From contig OX328123.1 in the NCBI GenBank assembly GCA_946811695.1, positions 152,105,840 through 152,169,839 on the forward strand: DNA of 64,000 bases. Direction: 5' to 3'. How positions within the stretch are numbered: the stretch's first letter is position 1; every line of letters starts with the position of its first letter. A model generated the notes under the pieces. The model had not been told where the DNA came from, searched no databases, and worked only from the letters and a program-made list of their open reading frames with translations. The stretch comes from Gonocerus acuteangulatus (taxonomy: Eukaryota > Arthropoda > Insecta > Hemiptera > Coreidae). The position numbers and the translations under genes are program-made. Below, piece after piece: positions 44,811 to 55,413 of the stretch.

Positions 44811-46360
44811 AGGTCCGGGACAAAAAGATGGCCCACCCAATATTTTTCATCATAATCAATTGTAATCATTGATATAATTTTTTCGAATTAATCTGTAGTG
44901 TATTCAGCTCAAATGTGGTCTGATTTGATCCGTTAGAAAGCAGGAAAAAAAATAGTTTGAGAGAATTCATGTTATTATTTGATTTGGGATGAGACAAAAT
45001 GATAGCACACTTGTTGTTTATTTACAAACAAAGCCAAATCCCTCTGAGTAGACAATGCTAATCCAGTTCTGTTTCTGCTTTCATGCTGTTAACATTAAAT
45101 TAGTGCCATGGGACGAGCAAAATCACTGACCCCAAGTGAAAAAAATATCATTCAGCGAATGAAAAATCGAGGGTTTTGTATTTCCGATATTTCAAAAAAT
45201 ACCGGTAGGAGTAGGAAGGTAATTTTAAATTTTTTGAAGTCTCCAGAAAGCTATGGGACGAAGAAATCACCTGGGAGACCGCCAGCTTTATCAACACGTG
45301 AAAAACGGGCAATTCTAAGGGTAGCGTCCAACTCAACTTTAACGGCCCGTCAAATTGCGGCGAAAGCTGGTGTAGTGACGAATGTGAAAAACGTCCAAAG
45401 GGTCATTCGTGCAGCTTCTCACATCAAAAGGAAGAAAATGAAAGGTATTCCACCTTTAACCTCGGCACATAAAGAAAGAAGAAAGGAGTTTGCCCGTGAA
45501 CATGTCCAATGGAAAGACGAGTGGAAAACAGTCTTGTTCACAGACGAAAAAAAATTTAATCTTGACGGTCCTGATGGCTGGGCTCACTATTACCATGACC
45601 TACGGAAGGAGGAAAAAGTGTTTTCCAAGAGGCAAATGGGAGGAGGCAGCGTCATGATATGGGGAGGCATTGGATATGATCACAAAACTGATTTAGTGTT
45701 TATTTCTGGTCGAATGAACAGTCAGCATTATGTTAATTTGTTGGAAAACCAACTAAAAAAATATTTTGAACTTGTTCCTAAAGAGGACGTAATTTTTCAG
45801 CAAGACAATGCTCCAGTCCACACGGCAAAAGTTGCAAAAGAGTTTTTTAGAAAAGAAAATATTAGAACTATAGATTGGCCGGCAAGATCCCCGGACTTTA
45901 ATATCATCGAAAATGTTTGGGGGCATCTTGCGAGAAGTGTTTACAGTGGTAGCCGACAATTTGAGTCCGTTGAAGAATTAAAACAAACAATTCAGGAGGA
46001 GTGGGCAAATCTCCCTCAAGAATTGATTCGGCGTCATTTTAACTCACTTTCAAATCGTATGATTGCTGCATTAGAAAAAGGTGGTGCGTATACAGGATAT
46101 TAAATTTTAATTTGTATTATTTTAATTGTGTTTTAATAAAGAATTTTATTATTATTGTTCACTGTGCTATCTTTTTGTCTCACCCCAAATCAAGTATTAT
46201 TTACTAATTCTTACAAATTAATTATTTTCAACTCCTAAACCTGAACATCGGTTCAAATTTGAGTAGAATACCCTAGATATTAATTTAAAAAAATTATATC
46301 AATGGTTGAAATTGAGTAAGAGAAAAAATATTGGGTGAGCTATCTTTTTGTCCCGGACCT
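44811..46360 (+). mobile_element. Tc3-like Tc1/mariner transposon, apparently intact
   Basis: A 1550-bp element with terminal inverted repeats starting AGGTCCGGGACAAAAAGATR, about 38 bp with a few mismatches, flanked by TA at 44809-44810 and 46361-46362. It contains one uninterrupted transposase gene. It lies 38 bp right of the TTAA-type end at 44770. Confidence 0.95.
45108..46103 (+). CDS. Tc3-like transposase, DD34E
   Basis: 331 residues, the usual length for a Tc1/Tc3 transposase. An N-terminal helix-turn-helix (about residues 5-45, SLTPSEKNIIQRMKNRGF...), SPGRPPALS (55-63, the GRPR-type hook), and a second HTH (about 64-105) bind the terminal repeats. The DDE catalytic triad is complete: D146 in FTDEKKF, D233 in QQDNAPVH, E268 in FNIIENVW, with 34 residues between the last two. 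GGGSVMIWGG (178-187) is the conserved mid-domain motif. The start ATG follows GTGCC and is preceded by about 300 bp of element sequence; the stop is followed by an AATAAA at 46135-46140. No frameshift or stop, so it may be active. It would act in the nucleus, cutting the element out and pasting it at TA. Confidence 0.95.
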   Translation: MGRAKSLTPSEKNIIQRMKNRGFCISDISKNTGRSRKVILNFLKSPESYGTKKSPGRPPALSTREKRAILRVASNSTLTARQIAAKAGVVTNVKNVQRVIRAASHIKRKKMKGIPPLTSAHKERRKEFAREHVQWKDEWKTVLFTDEKKFNLDGPDGWAHYYHDLRKEEKVFSKRQMGGGSVMIWGGIGYDHKTDLVFISGRMNSQHYVNLLENQLKKYFELVPKEDVIFQQDNAPVHTAKVAKEFFRKENIRTIDWPARSPDFNIIENVWGHLARSVYSGSRQFESVEELKQTIQEEWANLPQELIRRHFNSLSNRMIAALEKGGAYTGY

Positions 46361-46362
46361 TA

Positions 46363-47620
46363 CACTAGGAGTTCTCCTACATCCAAAACTACAAATATTT
46401 CGAAAAAAAAAATAACGTTCGTTTAACGAGAATGTATTTCTGCACTGACTATCCTTTACGTCCTTCTTCTCTTAAAGTTCTCTTCATTTGAAGCAAGGTC
46501 GGGTGCTTGTCCACGGAAAGCGTGTTCGAGAGGACTGTTTCAGGCCCATATTCAAAATAAGTTGGATCTCTAGCTCGAATCCGCTTCAATACCGGAGTTA
46601 TAGGTATTGCAAATGTTATTATATCAACAATGTGAGAATAGGTGTTTTAAAGAGCTATCCTTCCAATGCATTTTTATTACATTTTCTTATATCCAATATT
46701 TTTGTATTAACATAATTAGCAAAGAAAACCTTTTGTGTTAAATGTTCATAAAGGTTCAACACCTTCACCATGAACTTGAGTCCGACTCAACAATTTTTTT
46801 ATTCGTTATTGAATGGTCCCATTTATAATGTTTTGGGTCAATTTGGAGTGAAAAATGTTTTAGAAAAAGAATTGTACATTAACAGACATGAAATGTTTAC
46901 GGTTCGCAATATATTTTCTAATATATTTCGAAAACGGTTGGGAAATCGTGGTAAGTGGAACGTGACCGTACAAAAGCTTACTACATTCTTTACAATAATA
47001 GACCCAAAGAGCAATTTTCGATAGGTTGAATCCACACCTTGAACGACCACCAATCATTTTGGCTGTATATTTTATTGCACCCTCAGGAATTAAAACACGT
47101 AAAATAAAATATAAGTGTAAATAGCGATCGTTGTACTAAAACGTATCAAATCTCTAAGGTTTGCTTCTGGGCATTTAAAAGTACAGACCACGAAATACAC
47201 AAAGTTGAGTGACGGTTGCGGTCAGGGGTGAAAATGATTTTGATTGTCCCCAGCGGGATAATGGGCAGCGGGGGGGGGGGGTCGGAAATGGACTGTCACA
47301 AACAAACTTGCTCCTTGGTCGAGGAAGCAGGGCCGACCTAAAGTTGTTCCCGAACAAACTACGGACACCGAGAGGGGTTGGTACACCTGGGGGGCACTAA
47401 TCAGCGAAGCCCATGCCCCGAATTTAAAGGGGCCCTAAAGCGCCCCCTACTAATACGGAATACAAGTAGCCCTTAAACACCCGCTCCATCGACCCTCATC
47501 TTGCAGGGTGTATGCCCTATCATACGGACATATTGGACGCATTTTAGGTTATCGCATTCTCAAAATGAAGAATCATGAATATTTTATTTACATATGAAAA
47601 TTTTAGCTTGAAATAAAATG
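46363..47620. other. Unclassified DNA with a family B fragment
   Basis: 46900-47010 contains ATATTTCGAAAACGGTTGGG and AAAAGCTTACTACATTCTTT, family B internal sequence. 47210-47480 is GC-richer with a poly-G run at 47270-47281 but without a recognisable gene. Confidence 0.45.
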
Positions 47621-48033
47621 TTAAAAATCACGTGTCTGACTGTTTATCTGTTTGTTCCTTATAGAAATTCAATCCGTTTGTCCTATTTTGAACAAACTTG
47701 GCATACTGGTAGGTCTTGATCCGGGGATTCTCGTAGGTTAGGTCAAAAACGTCTACCAGCTGTCTGTCTGTATGTTTGTTCCTTATAGAAATCCACACCG
47801 TTCGACCGATTTTTACGAAACATGGCACAAAGGTAGGTATTTTTACGGGAGCGCCATGGGCTAAGTTAAAATAGTCTAGTACTCACAGTTTGGAGGTCAC
47901 GGGTTCTAAACTGTGTACACGACCAGTTACAGATTTGCGTTATTAGATTTTCATATTACTTATTTGGTTTCTAATTTATTTTTGCTTTTATAGATGGAGA
48001 AATAGGTGTACCATGACACGCGGGGGTAACAGC

Positions 48034-48036
<3 letters not shown>

Positions 48037-48103
<67 letters not shown>
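48037..48103. repeat. (TA)n microsatellite
   Basis: About 33 TA repeats within the family A-related sequence. Confidence 0.97.
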
Positions 48104-48107
<4 letters not shown>

Positions 48108-48220
48108 AAGTATAAGTAAGCATGTGTGTCTCTTAACACGATAGCTCCACATTTCATGTGTTGCCATACCAAAACTTGGTTTATAGCATTCCAATAAAAT
48201 TGGATTGTACGAGTCCATTA

Positions 48221-48277
48221 TTTATTTATTTTTTTTTTTTTTTTTAACGGCTCGTCAACTATTTGGCTATTAGCGCC
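48221..48277 (-). mobile_element. Very short LINE/SINE 3'-end insertion
   Basis: Flanked by GTACGAGTCCATTA at 48207-48220 and 48278-48291 (14 bp, exact). On the minus strand: GGCGCTAATAGCCAAATAGT, then GAGCCGTTAAAA and a long A tail ending in (AAAT)n. Same 3' family as 42058-42115. Confidence 0.92.
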
Positions 48278-48772
48278 GTACGAGTCCATTAATCAGCAAA
48301 ATTGTTCTATCTGGAGGCAGGGGGTTATTCCGGCCACAAATTATTAATTTTCCTATACTTGCCATATTTTCTTTTATATTCCAATGAAACTTGGTATACC
48401 TAAGTCGTTTGTAAAATAAACAAAATTCATAAATCTTAAGAGGAGTGGGGTTTACCATAGACCCACAACACTAATTTGCTCTTACCGGCCGAAATATATT
48501 TTGATGCCCAACCAGTGGGGCCATGCATTATAAAAATTAAAAAAATGTTCAACTGAAATAATTCTCATGAGCTGAGAACAATTATTTACATAAGATGAAC
48601 TAACTACCACTTGCATAGAAACCTCCAACCAGCTGAAATAACTCCTATCCTCTGAAAAATGAGCTGACACAAATACGGCCATCAGTAACAATTATCGGAT
48701 GAAATACCCCCAACCGCATGTAATGGTTTGTATTACCTGGAATGGTCAGGCTAAGTAAACAGTAATGACTTC

Positions 48773-49222
48773 ATGACTAATCAGAAGAATCTTGCAGAAG
48801 CATTAAACAGCAGCTACTACAATAACCTCATACAACAAGCTACCAAGGCTAGATGGCATGTTCTATATGCGAAGCTCGTCCATCCTGGCTCGTATGTATT
48901 TGATGAGAAGCTCTCAATCAAGGAGAAGATCATCATATGCAGAACAAGATGTGAAGAAATTAGCCTGAATTTCAAACCATGGAGGGAAGGAAGACAAAAC
49001 GAATGCTCGCTTTGTAATATGAAGGCTAGGGAAGATGTATTCCATTTCATTGGGATGTGTTCGGTCCTGATAGAGTTCAGATTAATCTACTTTCATCGAA
49101 GGACTCTTAATCATCAACAAGTGGTGAACATATTAAATGGTGAAAACTATAGGGATTTAGTAAGTTACTTAAAATGTGCTGGAAGCTATAGACAATTTTT
49201 AATTACTCAGTTTAACTTCTAA
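48773..49222 (+). pseudogene. LINE ORF2 C-terminal fragment
   Basis: 149 open residues. LSIKEKIIICRTRCEEISLN is followed by ECSLCNMKAREDVFHFIGMC (C-x2-C-x8-H-x4-C knuckle), then LNHQQVVNILNGENYRDLVS to the natural stop at 49222. This is the end of a LINE polyprotein downstream of the reverse transcriptase. It differs from the knuckles at 2341 and 4280, so it is another LINE lineage. The fragment has no catalytic domain. Confidence 0.8.
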
Positions 49223-49466
49223 ATTCTAAAGCAGTGTATTTTTACATTTACAAAGTGAAATATTTTTAATTATATAGATTTATTTATTTATGTTTCTGTT
49301 AGATTGCTGATTTTTGCGTTTGATTCAGAGTATGCGCCAAGTTATTTTTTATTATTCCATACAAATTGATTTTGGATAAATGTATATAATTTTTTTATGT
49401 TTTGTAAATATGAATAGTTGTTAGTTTTGTTTCTTGTAGATGTATGTCTGTGTGCATATGTGTATG

Positions 49467-49521
<55 letters not shown>
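49467..49521. repeat. (TA)n microsatellite
   Basis: TA tract in the LINE 3' UTR, with flanking TG/CA-rich bases. Confidence 0.95.
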
Positions 49522-49527
<6 letters not shown>

Positions 49528-49767
49528 GTACATATATGTACGTATGCGTGTGGGTGTGTGTGTATGTGTGTATAATTAGATTACCATTGTAAAAAAGGAA
49601 CGAAGGATACATAAAATTGTTATAAAAAAGATGGATATAAATTATATATGATTTATTTATTCTGCTCTATATTATTGTAACAAAATGTAAGTAGTAACCG
49701 AACTTGGGCTGACGGTGTTATCACCATGCCCTAAAAAATGTTGTTCCTGTCATGTACATAATGGATA

Positions 49768-49810
49768 AAATAAACATTATTATTATTATTATTGTTATTA
49801 TTATTATTAA
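49768..49810. repeat. (ATT)n LINE tail
   Basis: Trinucleotide tail preceding the target duplication. Confidence 0.9.
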
Positions 49811-49914
49811 TGGTTTGTATCAGTTGAACAAGCATTCTTCAGCTAAAATATTACTTGTCAGCTGAAATACTTCACATCAGCTTCAACACCTTCCATCAGA
49901 ATTGGGGAGTAGTT

Positions 49915-50215
49915 AACTAACTACACTAGTATCCAACTAGTTGGGAAAAAGTTGAATAATTTTAAGCTACAGGATATAGTGCATTTAAAAAAATTAAATT
50001 CCGCTCTTTAAAACAAGTATTACTCATACGTAGTTGTAACTAGAAATACTTTTAATAGTTTGTAGTTAGTCACGCGCAAATACTCATTGTCAACTACTAG
50101 TTATGTAGTTGTACTTTTCAACTACAACTACGTTAGTTGAAAAAAAGTAGCTGCGACGCCGAATACCAACTAGTATTTTTAGTTCTAGTTAAAGAGCTAC
50201 AACTACAGACACTCG
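49915..50215. repeat. AACTAC/GTAGTT-rich block 1
   Basis: More than a dozen AACTA or TAGTT words on both strands, e.g. TTCAACTACAACTACGTTAG. A second such block is at 56990-57225. They look like subterminal repeats of a DNA transposon whose body is not recognisable. Confidence 0.6.
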
Positions 50216-50957
50216 GAAAATATAATTCTATAATTTATATTTTTGCAAAAGTTTAGTTTGTATCTGTAAACAGTTGCAAAATATCAATTTTACATATCGC
50301 ATTAGTTTTTAAAACCGACACAGCAAAAAAAAGAAAAATGGCATCTGAAAATGTGTTAAACTATTAAGTCTATGTATGTGGAACAGCATTAAGACAGGAA
50401 GAGTAACAGAAGTGCCTTCTGGTGTAAAAGCTCTGAAGCTAGGTACATACAGTTTTGATGGTCGATAAAAAAATATTTACCATGTATTTAATAGTCATAA
50501 CTGAAAAACACCGATTTTTGAGTTGTGTCACTTTAGAAATACTAGTGCGATATGTTAATTCGATTGCAGCTGTTATTCCGCTTCCAATGAAATATAGTTA
50601 TGCATTTAAAAATAATAATAGTGTCTATAATAAATGAATATAAAAATAAAGTATAAAATAAATACTATCCCTGACGGGTCCTGACATTGGCAGTCACATA
50701 ATTTCTTAAAATGAATTTCCCTTAACTTCCCTTCTCTCATGCATACAAAGTGAATGTGAAATGTACCTAAAGGCTATTTAGACATTTTTCTCTAGCTCAG
50801 GTTTGAAATTAAAGGTATATGTTGCCTCTTAGAATGGTCAAAGTTCAAAAATCAATATAAACCACTGTGTCAATGAGTAAACCACTATTTTTCAATATTT
50901 ATATACACCTCTAATTTATAAGAAAACTATATAAGCGGCAATCTCATCCACCAATTA
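50216..50957. other. Unclassified DNA
   Basis: No gene or repeat recognised. Confidence 0.45.
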
Positions 50958-51037
50958 TTTTAGCACTTTCCTCCGAAGGGTTGGGTTGGGTTAGTAGTTT
51001 AAGGGCAGAAAACTACTTGGTCATCTCCGCCCTTGTT

Positions 51038-51102
<65 letters not shown>

Positions 51103-52146
51103 GTCCTCCGAAGGAAAGTAGCTATTGAGGTTGCACTCAAAACGGAATTTTTGAAAAATTTCTTCAAATCATTATCCATCCTACCTAGTAGACACCGAAA
51201 AACCCCCATTAAAATTTAATTATATGTCTGTTAACACGATAGCGGCCAGAGTTTTTTTGTTTTTTCTTCACGAAACGTAGTGTATAGTAGTGTAATTAGC
51301 AAACGATTGAACGAGTTCGTTAACAACCAAAATCGGTCCATCGGGAGGGGGAGGGGTTTACTGTGGGGTCTGTGGACCCAAAACACTAATTTGACCATGC
51401 CAGCCGTAGTTTTTGTTATATTTCAACGAAACTCGGTATTCGTTATGTTGATCTGAAGAGAGAAATACGTTGTAAAAATAAACTAAATCGGTTCATTAGG
51501 AGGGGGGGGGTTTACTCCGGACCCACATTACCAATTTGCCACTACCAGCCGTAATGTTTGTTACATTTCAATGAAATTCGGTATTCGTGGTGGTAATCAA
51601 TAGAGAAAAATAGGTTGTAAAAATAAACTAAATCGGGTTATTTGGAGGGGGGGGGTTTACTCCGGACATATAATACTAATATACTCATACCGGTCGTAAT
51701 TTCTGCTGTAATGTAACGAATCCCGGTATACGTCGTGGGTATCTCATGAGAAAGATGTGTTGTAAAAATGAATTAAATCGGCCTATTGGAAAGGAGGGCT
51801 TACTTCAAACTCTGTTTCATTTGAATTAGCCCGCCAGACGTAGGTTCACAAAGCCGCCGCGAGGAGCGCTATCTCCCATAGGGGACTGTATCCTGTTCCT
51901 GCATCAATTCAAAAGACAGAAAATGTAGTAGTGCAGTATCGTGTATAACATGATAACGCAACACTGAAAGCAAATTATTTACAAAATTAATAATTGAACA
52001 GTTCTCATAAGAAATGTAAATGAGCAGAACTATTCACGTTTTTATTTTATTAATATAGGTTATTTACAGCAAATTATTCAGTAATGTAGTCTAAACTACA
52101 AAAAATCTGAGGAAAGTTATGCAGCTCCTGCTTGACGGACTTTTTT
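50958..52146 (+). mobile_element. Family A repeat, copy 4
   Basis: Head TTTTAGCACTTTCCTCCGAA, interrupted by a small insertion (50980-51104), then the core units and the tail GCTCCTGCTTGACGGAC. More diverged than copies 1 and 3. Confidence 0.83.
50980..51104 (-). mobile_element. Small retroposed insertion with (AACCC)n tail
   Basis: Flanked by CCTCCGAAGG at 50970-50979 and 51105-51114. On the minus strand the conserved part reads AAGGGCGGAGATGACCAAGT, then TTTTCTGCCCTTAAACTAC, and ends in AACCCAACCC repeats. A (TA)n tract (51041-51099) sits at its 5' side. The same insertion, at the same family A position, is at 63114-63166. Confidence 0.88.
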
Positions 52147-52173
52147 GAATCTTTTATTTTCAGTCAATGTTTA

Positions 52174-52262
52174 TAAAAAGTCCGACTCGCATTAACTGCG
52201 TCATCATAGCGCGGTTCCATTCATATCCCTAGTGTCATTTTGTAGACTATTGTAGTTATTAC
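52174..52262. mobile_element. Family B terminal fragment
   Basis: AAAAAGTCCGACTCGCATTA and CATAGCGCGGTTCC match the family B terminus; the rest is missing. A poly-A run of about 28 follows at 52300-52326. Confidence 0.7.
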
Positions 52263-52293
52263 TTTGTTTTGATCATTCCTAATGTAAACAAAT

Positions 52294-52328
<35 letters not shown>

Positions 52329-52566
52329 TCGTCGGCTAGGGATGAAACTATCCTATGCGGAAATTACTCTTTCCGCCGTCCCAAGTTTCGGTCTACGAAT
52401 ATGTTTCTAATTTACTTAACTTGCAGTACTAACATCCATTATACTTTTAAATGCAATTAAGCAAAATAAAATTGTACAAGAAAATGAGAAAGTAGTGTTA
52501 TTTTTTAATGAACTACGGCCACATACAACCACAAAATATAATTACATTTCTAGTATAGCATTTATT

Positions 52567-52686
52567 GGATGGAGTATTGGTCAAAACCAAAGTCATGTCC
52601 GTCTGTGATGGCATGTCTAGTTAAAGCTGTAACTAGACATGCCATCACAGACGGACATGATTTCGGTTTTGACCAATACTCCATCC
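52567..52686. repeat. Snap-back inverted duplication, 57-bp arms
   Basis: Arms separated by 6 bp, with two or three mismatches. The right arm is the coding copy. Confidence 0.93.
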
Positions 52687-52835
52687 TCTCCACTGAATCC
52701 AACGAAGACAAACGCCTCCTTTCCGAATCAATTTTTATCCACCTAGAAAATATCCCAGTTAATGACAAAATTGACAAAGAAGTCATCTCCTCTACATACT
52801 CCAACATCTTCCATTTATTAAAAACTCCATCCTAA
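52630..52835 (+). pseudogene. Penelope-like GIY-YIG endonuclease C-terminal fragment
   Basis: TRHAITDGHDFGFDQYSILS, then NEDKRLLSESIFIHLENIPV and NDKIDKEV, to a stop at 52835. The order is H-x5-H-x-F, then the R/E helix and the short IN.D-type motif, resembling the C-terminal part of the GIY-YIG domain in Penelope-like proteins. The reverse transcriptase and the GIY-YIG N-terminus are missing through 5' truncation. The open frame extending left of 52630 is translated from the inverted duplicate and is artificial. Confidence 0.6.
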
Positions 52836-53193
52836 TCCCCAATACCGCCTGCAATATAGCCCTTTATACCTGCCTCCCTCTCCATTAACACAACATTTTA
52901 TGACTTTATGACACCTTACTGTACTCCGCCACTTCCGCCGCTCTTTCTTTCATCTTCTATGTTCTCTGTCCATTGGGTGGTCCAGAACCCCCCCCCCCCC
53001 CACCGACTCCTTTCTTCCTATGTTTCCCTGTATTAACTGTCAGAAATGATCCCGCATTTGTGAGGGATAGTTCTCTATCTTCCCATGGGTAAGCCCATAT
53101 TGTTATTTTTATATCTAATCTAATATGTAATCTGTTGTTCTTATATCTGTTCCCCTAATAATCCAAACACTTCTAGAGCACATTGTTCTTCTA

Positions 53194-53470
53194 TACAGTG
53201 TGTCCTTTTTAGATGGCCCGGCTGAATTTCTCTTGAACGGATAACGTTATAATAAAACAAAAAAATACGTATTTCATAATTTTTAGTCTAGTTTAGGATT
53301 TTGACCTTTTTTTAGAAAACAAAAATTTTGGGGTACCCCAAACCCTAAACAACTTTGAAATTTCAAATGGGATCCTATACTTTCCAATATATCATTTTAA
53401 AGGATTGTTTACACCAAAATCAATGGTGCAGTCAGATTTCAATTTGGTCAATTCATAACAAAGTTATGAC
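53194..53470 (+). repeat. DD41D element left terminal inverted repeat
   Basis: Pairs with 54968-55243; includes GATGGCCCGGCTGAATTTCT and GGGGTACCCCAAACCCT. Confidence 0.92.
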
Positions 53471-53778
53471 ACAAAGTTCGAAACAAAATACATTATGATT
53501 GTTTCGGTACTAATTACTTTAAACTGCTTTGCATTTCTTTTGTTACATGGGAAATAATTTGTACATAAATAATTAACTTATTAGGTGTAATTCGTAATAA
53601 ATGTTTCTTTTAAAGATGCAGAGAAGAAACAGAAATAAGCCCCTGTATGTTGGGTGAAGGTAGAGCTGTTTACATTCACTGATCTTGTTTATCCAAATGG
53701 TCTTAAGTAAGCGAACCTTACTATCCAAATGGTCTTAAGTAATTCCTGGAAATAGATAACTATTACAACAATGCCTAC

Positions 53779-54882
53779 TTGCCTACAGTCAGCATTAATC
53801 AGTTAGTCAAAATGAACCGAAGAGTGCAGATTTCCCGTGAGGAAAAAGTTGATATGTACCATTCTTTTATTGAAAGTGGTGGTATCGCTCGTTGTGCAGC
53901 TGTGTTGTACTCCCAGAAATTTCCCGCTCGTCCTCAAGTGAGCCACAAAACATTTATTCGTGTTGCTTTCAATATGAGGAGACTTGGATCAGTTGCTGAT
54001 CGACCAAGATATCGGCAGCGCAATTTCGACGAGGAACTGGATATTTTATTGTATGTTATGGAAAATCCAAATTCTTTTCTCCAAAATACCGGAAGAGTTT
54101 TAGGTTTTTCAAAGAACAAAATTAGAGATGTACTACGGACTTATAATTTCAAGCCTTATCGCTCTCATCTTGTCCAGGGGCTCTGGGACATTCATTACGA
54201 CAGGTGTCTAACGTTCCTTGCACAAAGGTCGAGTTTGGTAGTTGATGAAAACATGCTTCATTATATCCTATGGACTGACGAATCAAAATTCACCACTAAC
54301 GGTATGTTAAATCGTTGGATTTTTCGAACGTGGACACAGGAAAATCCCAGAATCTCCTATGCTTGTCATCACCAGGTGGTTCACAGTATCAATATTTGGT
54401 GCGGGCTTCTCGGATTTAAATTAATTGGTCCTTATTTCTACCGAAATAATTTAAATGGAGCTCAGTTTCTAAATTTCTTGAGAGAACAATTGCGGGCTTT
54501 ACTAGAAGATGTACCTCTGCAGCATCGTCAAAGAATGATACTGCAGCCTGATGGGTGTCCCGCACACAATTCTCTGCAAGTGAGACATTACTTAAATCGA
54601 CACTACCGGGACCAGTGTATAGGACCTCACGGCCCCATCTGTTGGCCTCCTCGGTCGCCCGATCTAACTCCTTTAGACTATTTTTTGTGGGGACATTTGA
54701 AACATATCGTTTATGCTAATCATAATCCTGCAACATCAGTTGAAGAACTGCACCAAAGAGTGGAAAAAGCTTGTCGATTGGTCTCTCCTCAGTCCATCGC
54801 ACTGAGCAACAACGAAGAGTGGCTAAGAAGAGCGAATCTTTGGATCTTCAAAGAAGGCAGGCAGTTTGAACATGAGATGTAG
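53779..54882 (+). CDS. DD41D (rosa-type) Tc1/mariner transposase
   Basis: 367 residues from the first ATG; a second ATG at 53812 gives MNRRVQISREEKVDMYHSF and is the likelier start, 356 residues. Residues about 18-70 form a helix-turn-helix of the DUF4817 type (REEKVDMYHSFIESGGIARC, then FPARPQVSHKTF). A second HTH follows at about 85-125. The catalytic triad is D167 in WTDESKF, D258 in LQPDGCPAHN and D300 in LTPLDYFLWG, with 41 residues between the last two. WPPRSPDLTPLD (289-300) is the conserved end of the core. No stops or frameshifts, so it is potentially functional. It would excise and reinsert its own element at TA. Confidence 0.94.
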   Translation: MPTVSINQLVKMNRRVQISREEKVDMYHSFIESGGIARCAAVLYSQKFPARPQVSHKTFIRVAFNMRRLGSVADRPRYRQRNFDEELDILLYVMENPNSFLQNTGRVLGFSKNKIRDVLRTYNFKPYRSHLVQGLWDIHYDRCLTFLAQRSSLVVDENMLHYILWTDESKFTTNGMLNRWIFRTWTQENPRISYACHHQVVHSINIWCGLLGFKLIGPYFYRNNLNGAQFLNFLREQLRALLEDVPLQHRQRMILQPDGCPAHNSLQVRHYLNRHYRDQCIGPHGPICWPPRSPDLTPLDYFLWGHLKHIVYANHNPATSVEELHQRVEKACRLVSPQSIALSNNEEWLRRANLWIFKEGRQFEHEM

Positions 54883-54967
54883 GTTCGCCAACCTCTGCAG
54901 GTACGATGGAATTCTTTTAGTATTAAAAACAGTTAACAAAATTTATTGTCCTTTTTTCGACCTTTAT

Positions 54968-55243
54968 GCCATAACTTTGTTCTTAATTGACCAAATTGAA
55001 ATATGATTGCACCATTGATTTCGGTGTAAAAAATCCATTAAAATGATGTATTGGAAAGTTTAGGATCCCATTTGAAATTTCAAAGTTGTATAGGGTTTGG
55101 GGTACCCCGAAAATTTTGTTTTCTAAAAAAAGGTCAAAATCCTAAACTAGACTAAAAATTATGAAATACGTATTTTTTGTTTTATTATAACGATATCCGT
55201 TCAAGAGAAATTCAGCCGGGCCATCTAAAAAGGACACCCTGTA
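54968..55243 (-). repeat. DD41D element right terminal inverted repeat
   Basis: Reverse complement of 53194-53470 with scattered substitutions. Confidence 0.92.
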
Positions 55244-55289
55244 TATTATGTTCTAGTATTATATGTTTTTATGTTTTCGTCTTTTTCCA

Positions 55290-55337
55290 TATATGTATGT
55301 ATGTATATATGTATGTGTATGTGTGTGTGTGTGTATA
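55290..55337. repeat. (TATG)n/(GT)n microsatellite
   Basis: Simple repeat in the Penelope-like 3' UTR. Confidence 0.9.
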
Positions 55338-55370
55338 TTTCAGTATTACATCCGTCCTACTTGTTTTTTA

Positions 55371-55413
55371 CAGCCCTGATGAAGGCTTGAAGTTCAAGCG
55401 GAAACGTGGGCTA
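55371..55413 (+). ncRNA. Hammerhead-like motif after the GIY-YIG fragment
   Basis: AGCC, CTGATGA (canonical core), AG, GCTTGA-AGT-TCAAGC hairpin, G, GAAA, CGT, G, GGCT. AGCC pairs with GGCT. The base at the cleavage position is G, which hammerheads do not accept, and bases around stem II are unpaired. Probably decayed. Confidence 0.5.

Larger units (their letters stand above)
47630..48485. mobile_element. Divergent family A-related repeat
   Basis: Two units with GTTTGTTCCTTATAGAAAT and TTTTACGAAACATGGCA at 47640-47840. After a (TA)n tract come TTAACACGATAGCTCCACAT, AAACTTGGTTTATAGCATTC and GGTTTACCATAGACCCACAA, which follow family A order but with much divergence. Confidence 0.6.
48734..49807 (+). 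mobile_element. 5'-truncated LINE with 13-bp target duplication
   Basis: Flanked by TAATGGTTTGTAT at 48721-48733 and 49808-49820, exact. The 1074-bp insert encodes an ORF2 C-terminus, has a (TA)n tract in the 3' UTR, and ends in (ATT)n. The flanks on both sides share degenerate CAGCTGAAATA-type repeats, confirming that the site was continuous before insertion. Confidence 0.93.
53194..55243 (+). mobile_element. DD41D Tc1/mariner transposon, apparently intact, long terminal inverted repeats
   Basis: A 2050-bp element flanked by TA at 53192-53193 and 55244-55245. Ends are TACAGKGTGTCCTTTTTAGA. The inverted repeats continue to about 53470 and 54968, about 275 bp, far longer than typical mariner ends. 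By eye the two repeats differ at roughly 5-8 percent of positions. One open transposase gene lies between them. Confidence 0.93.

Noticed and set aside
50980..51000. Telomeric repeat (TTGGG)n
   Set aside because: Only two to three units. They belong to the tail of a short insertion with target duplications, not to a telomere or interstitial telomeric tract.
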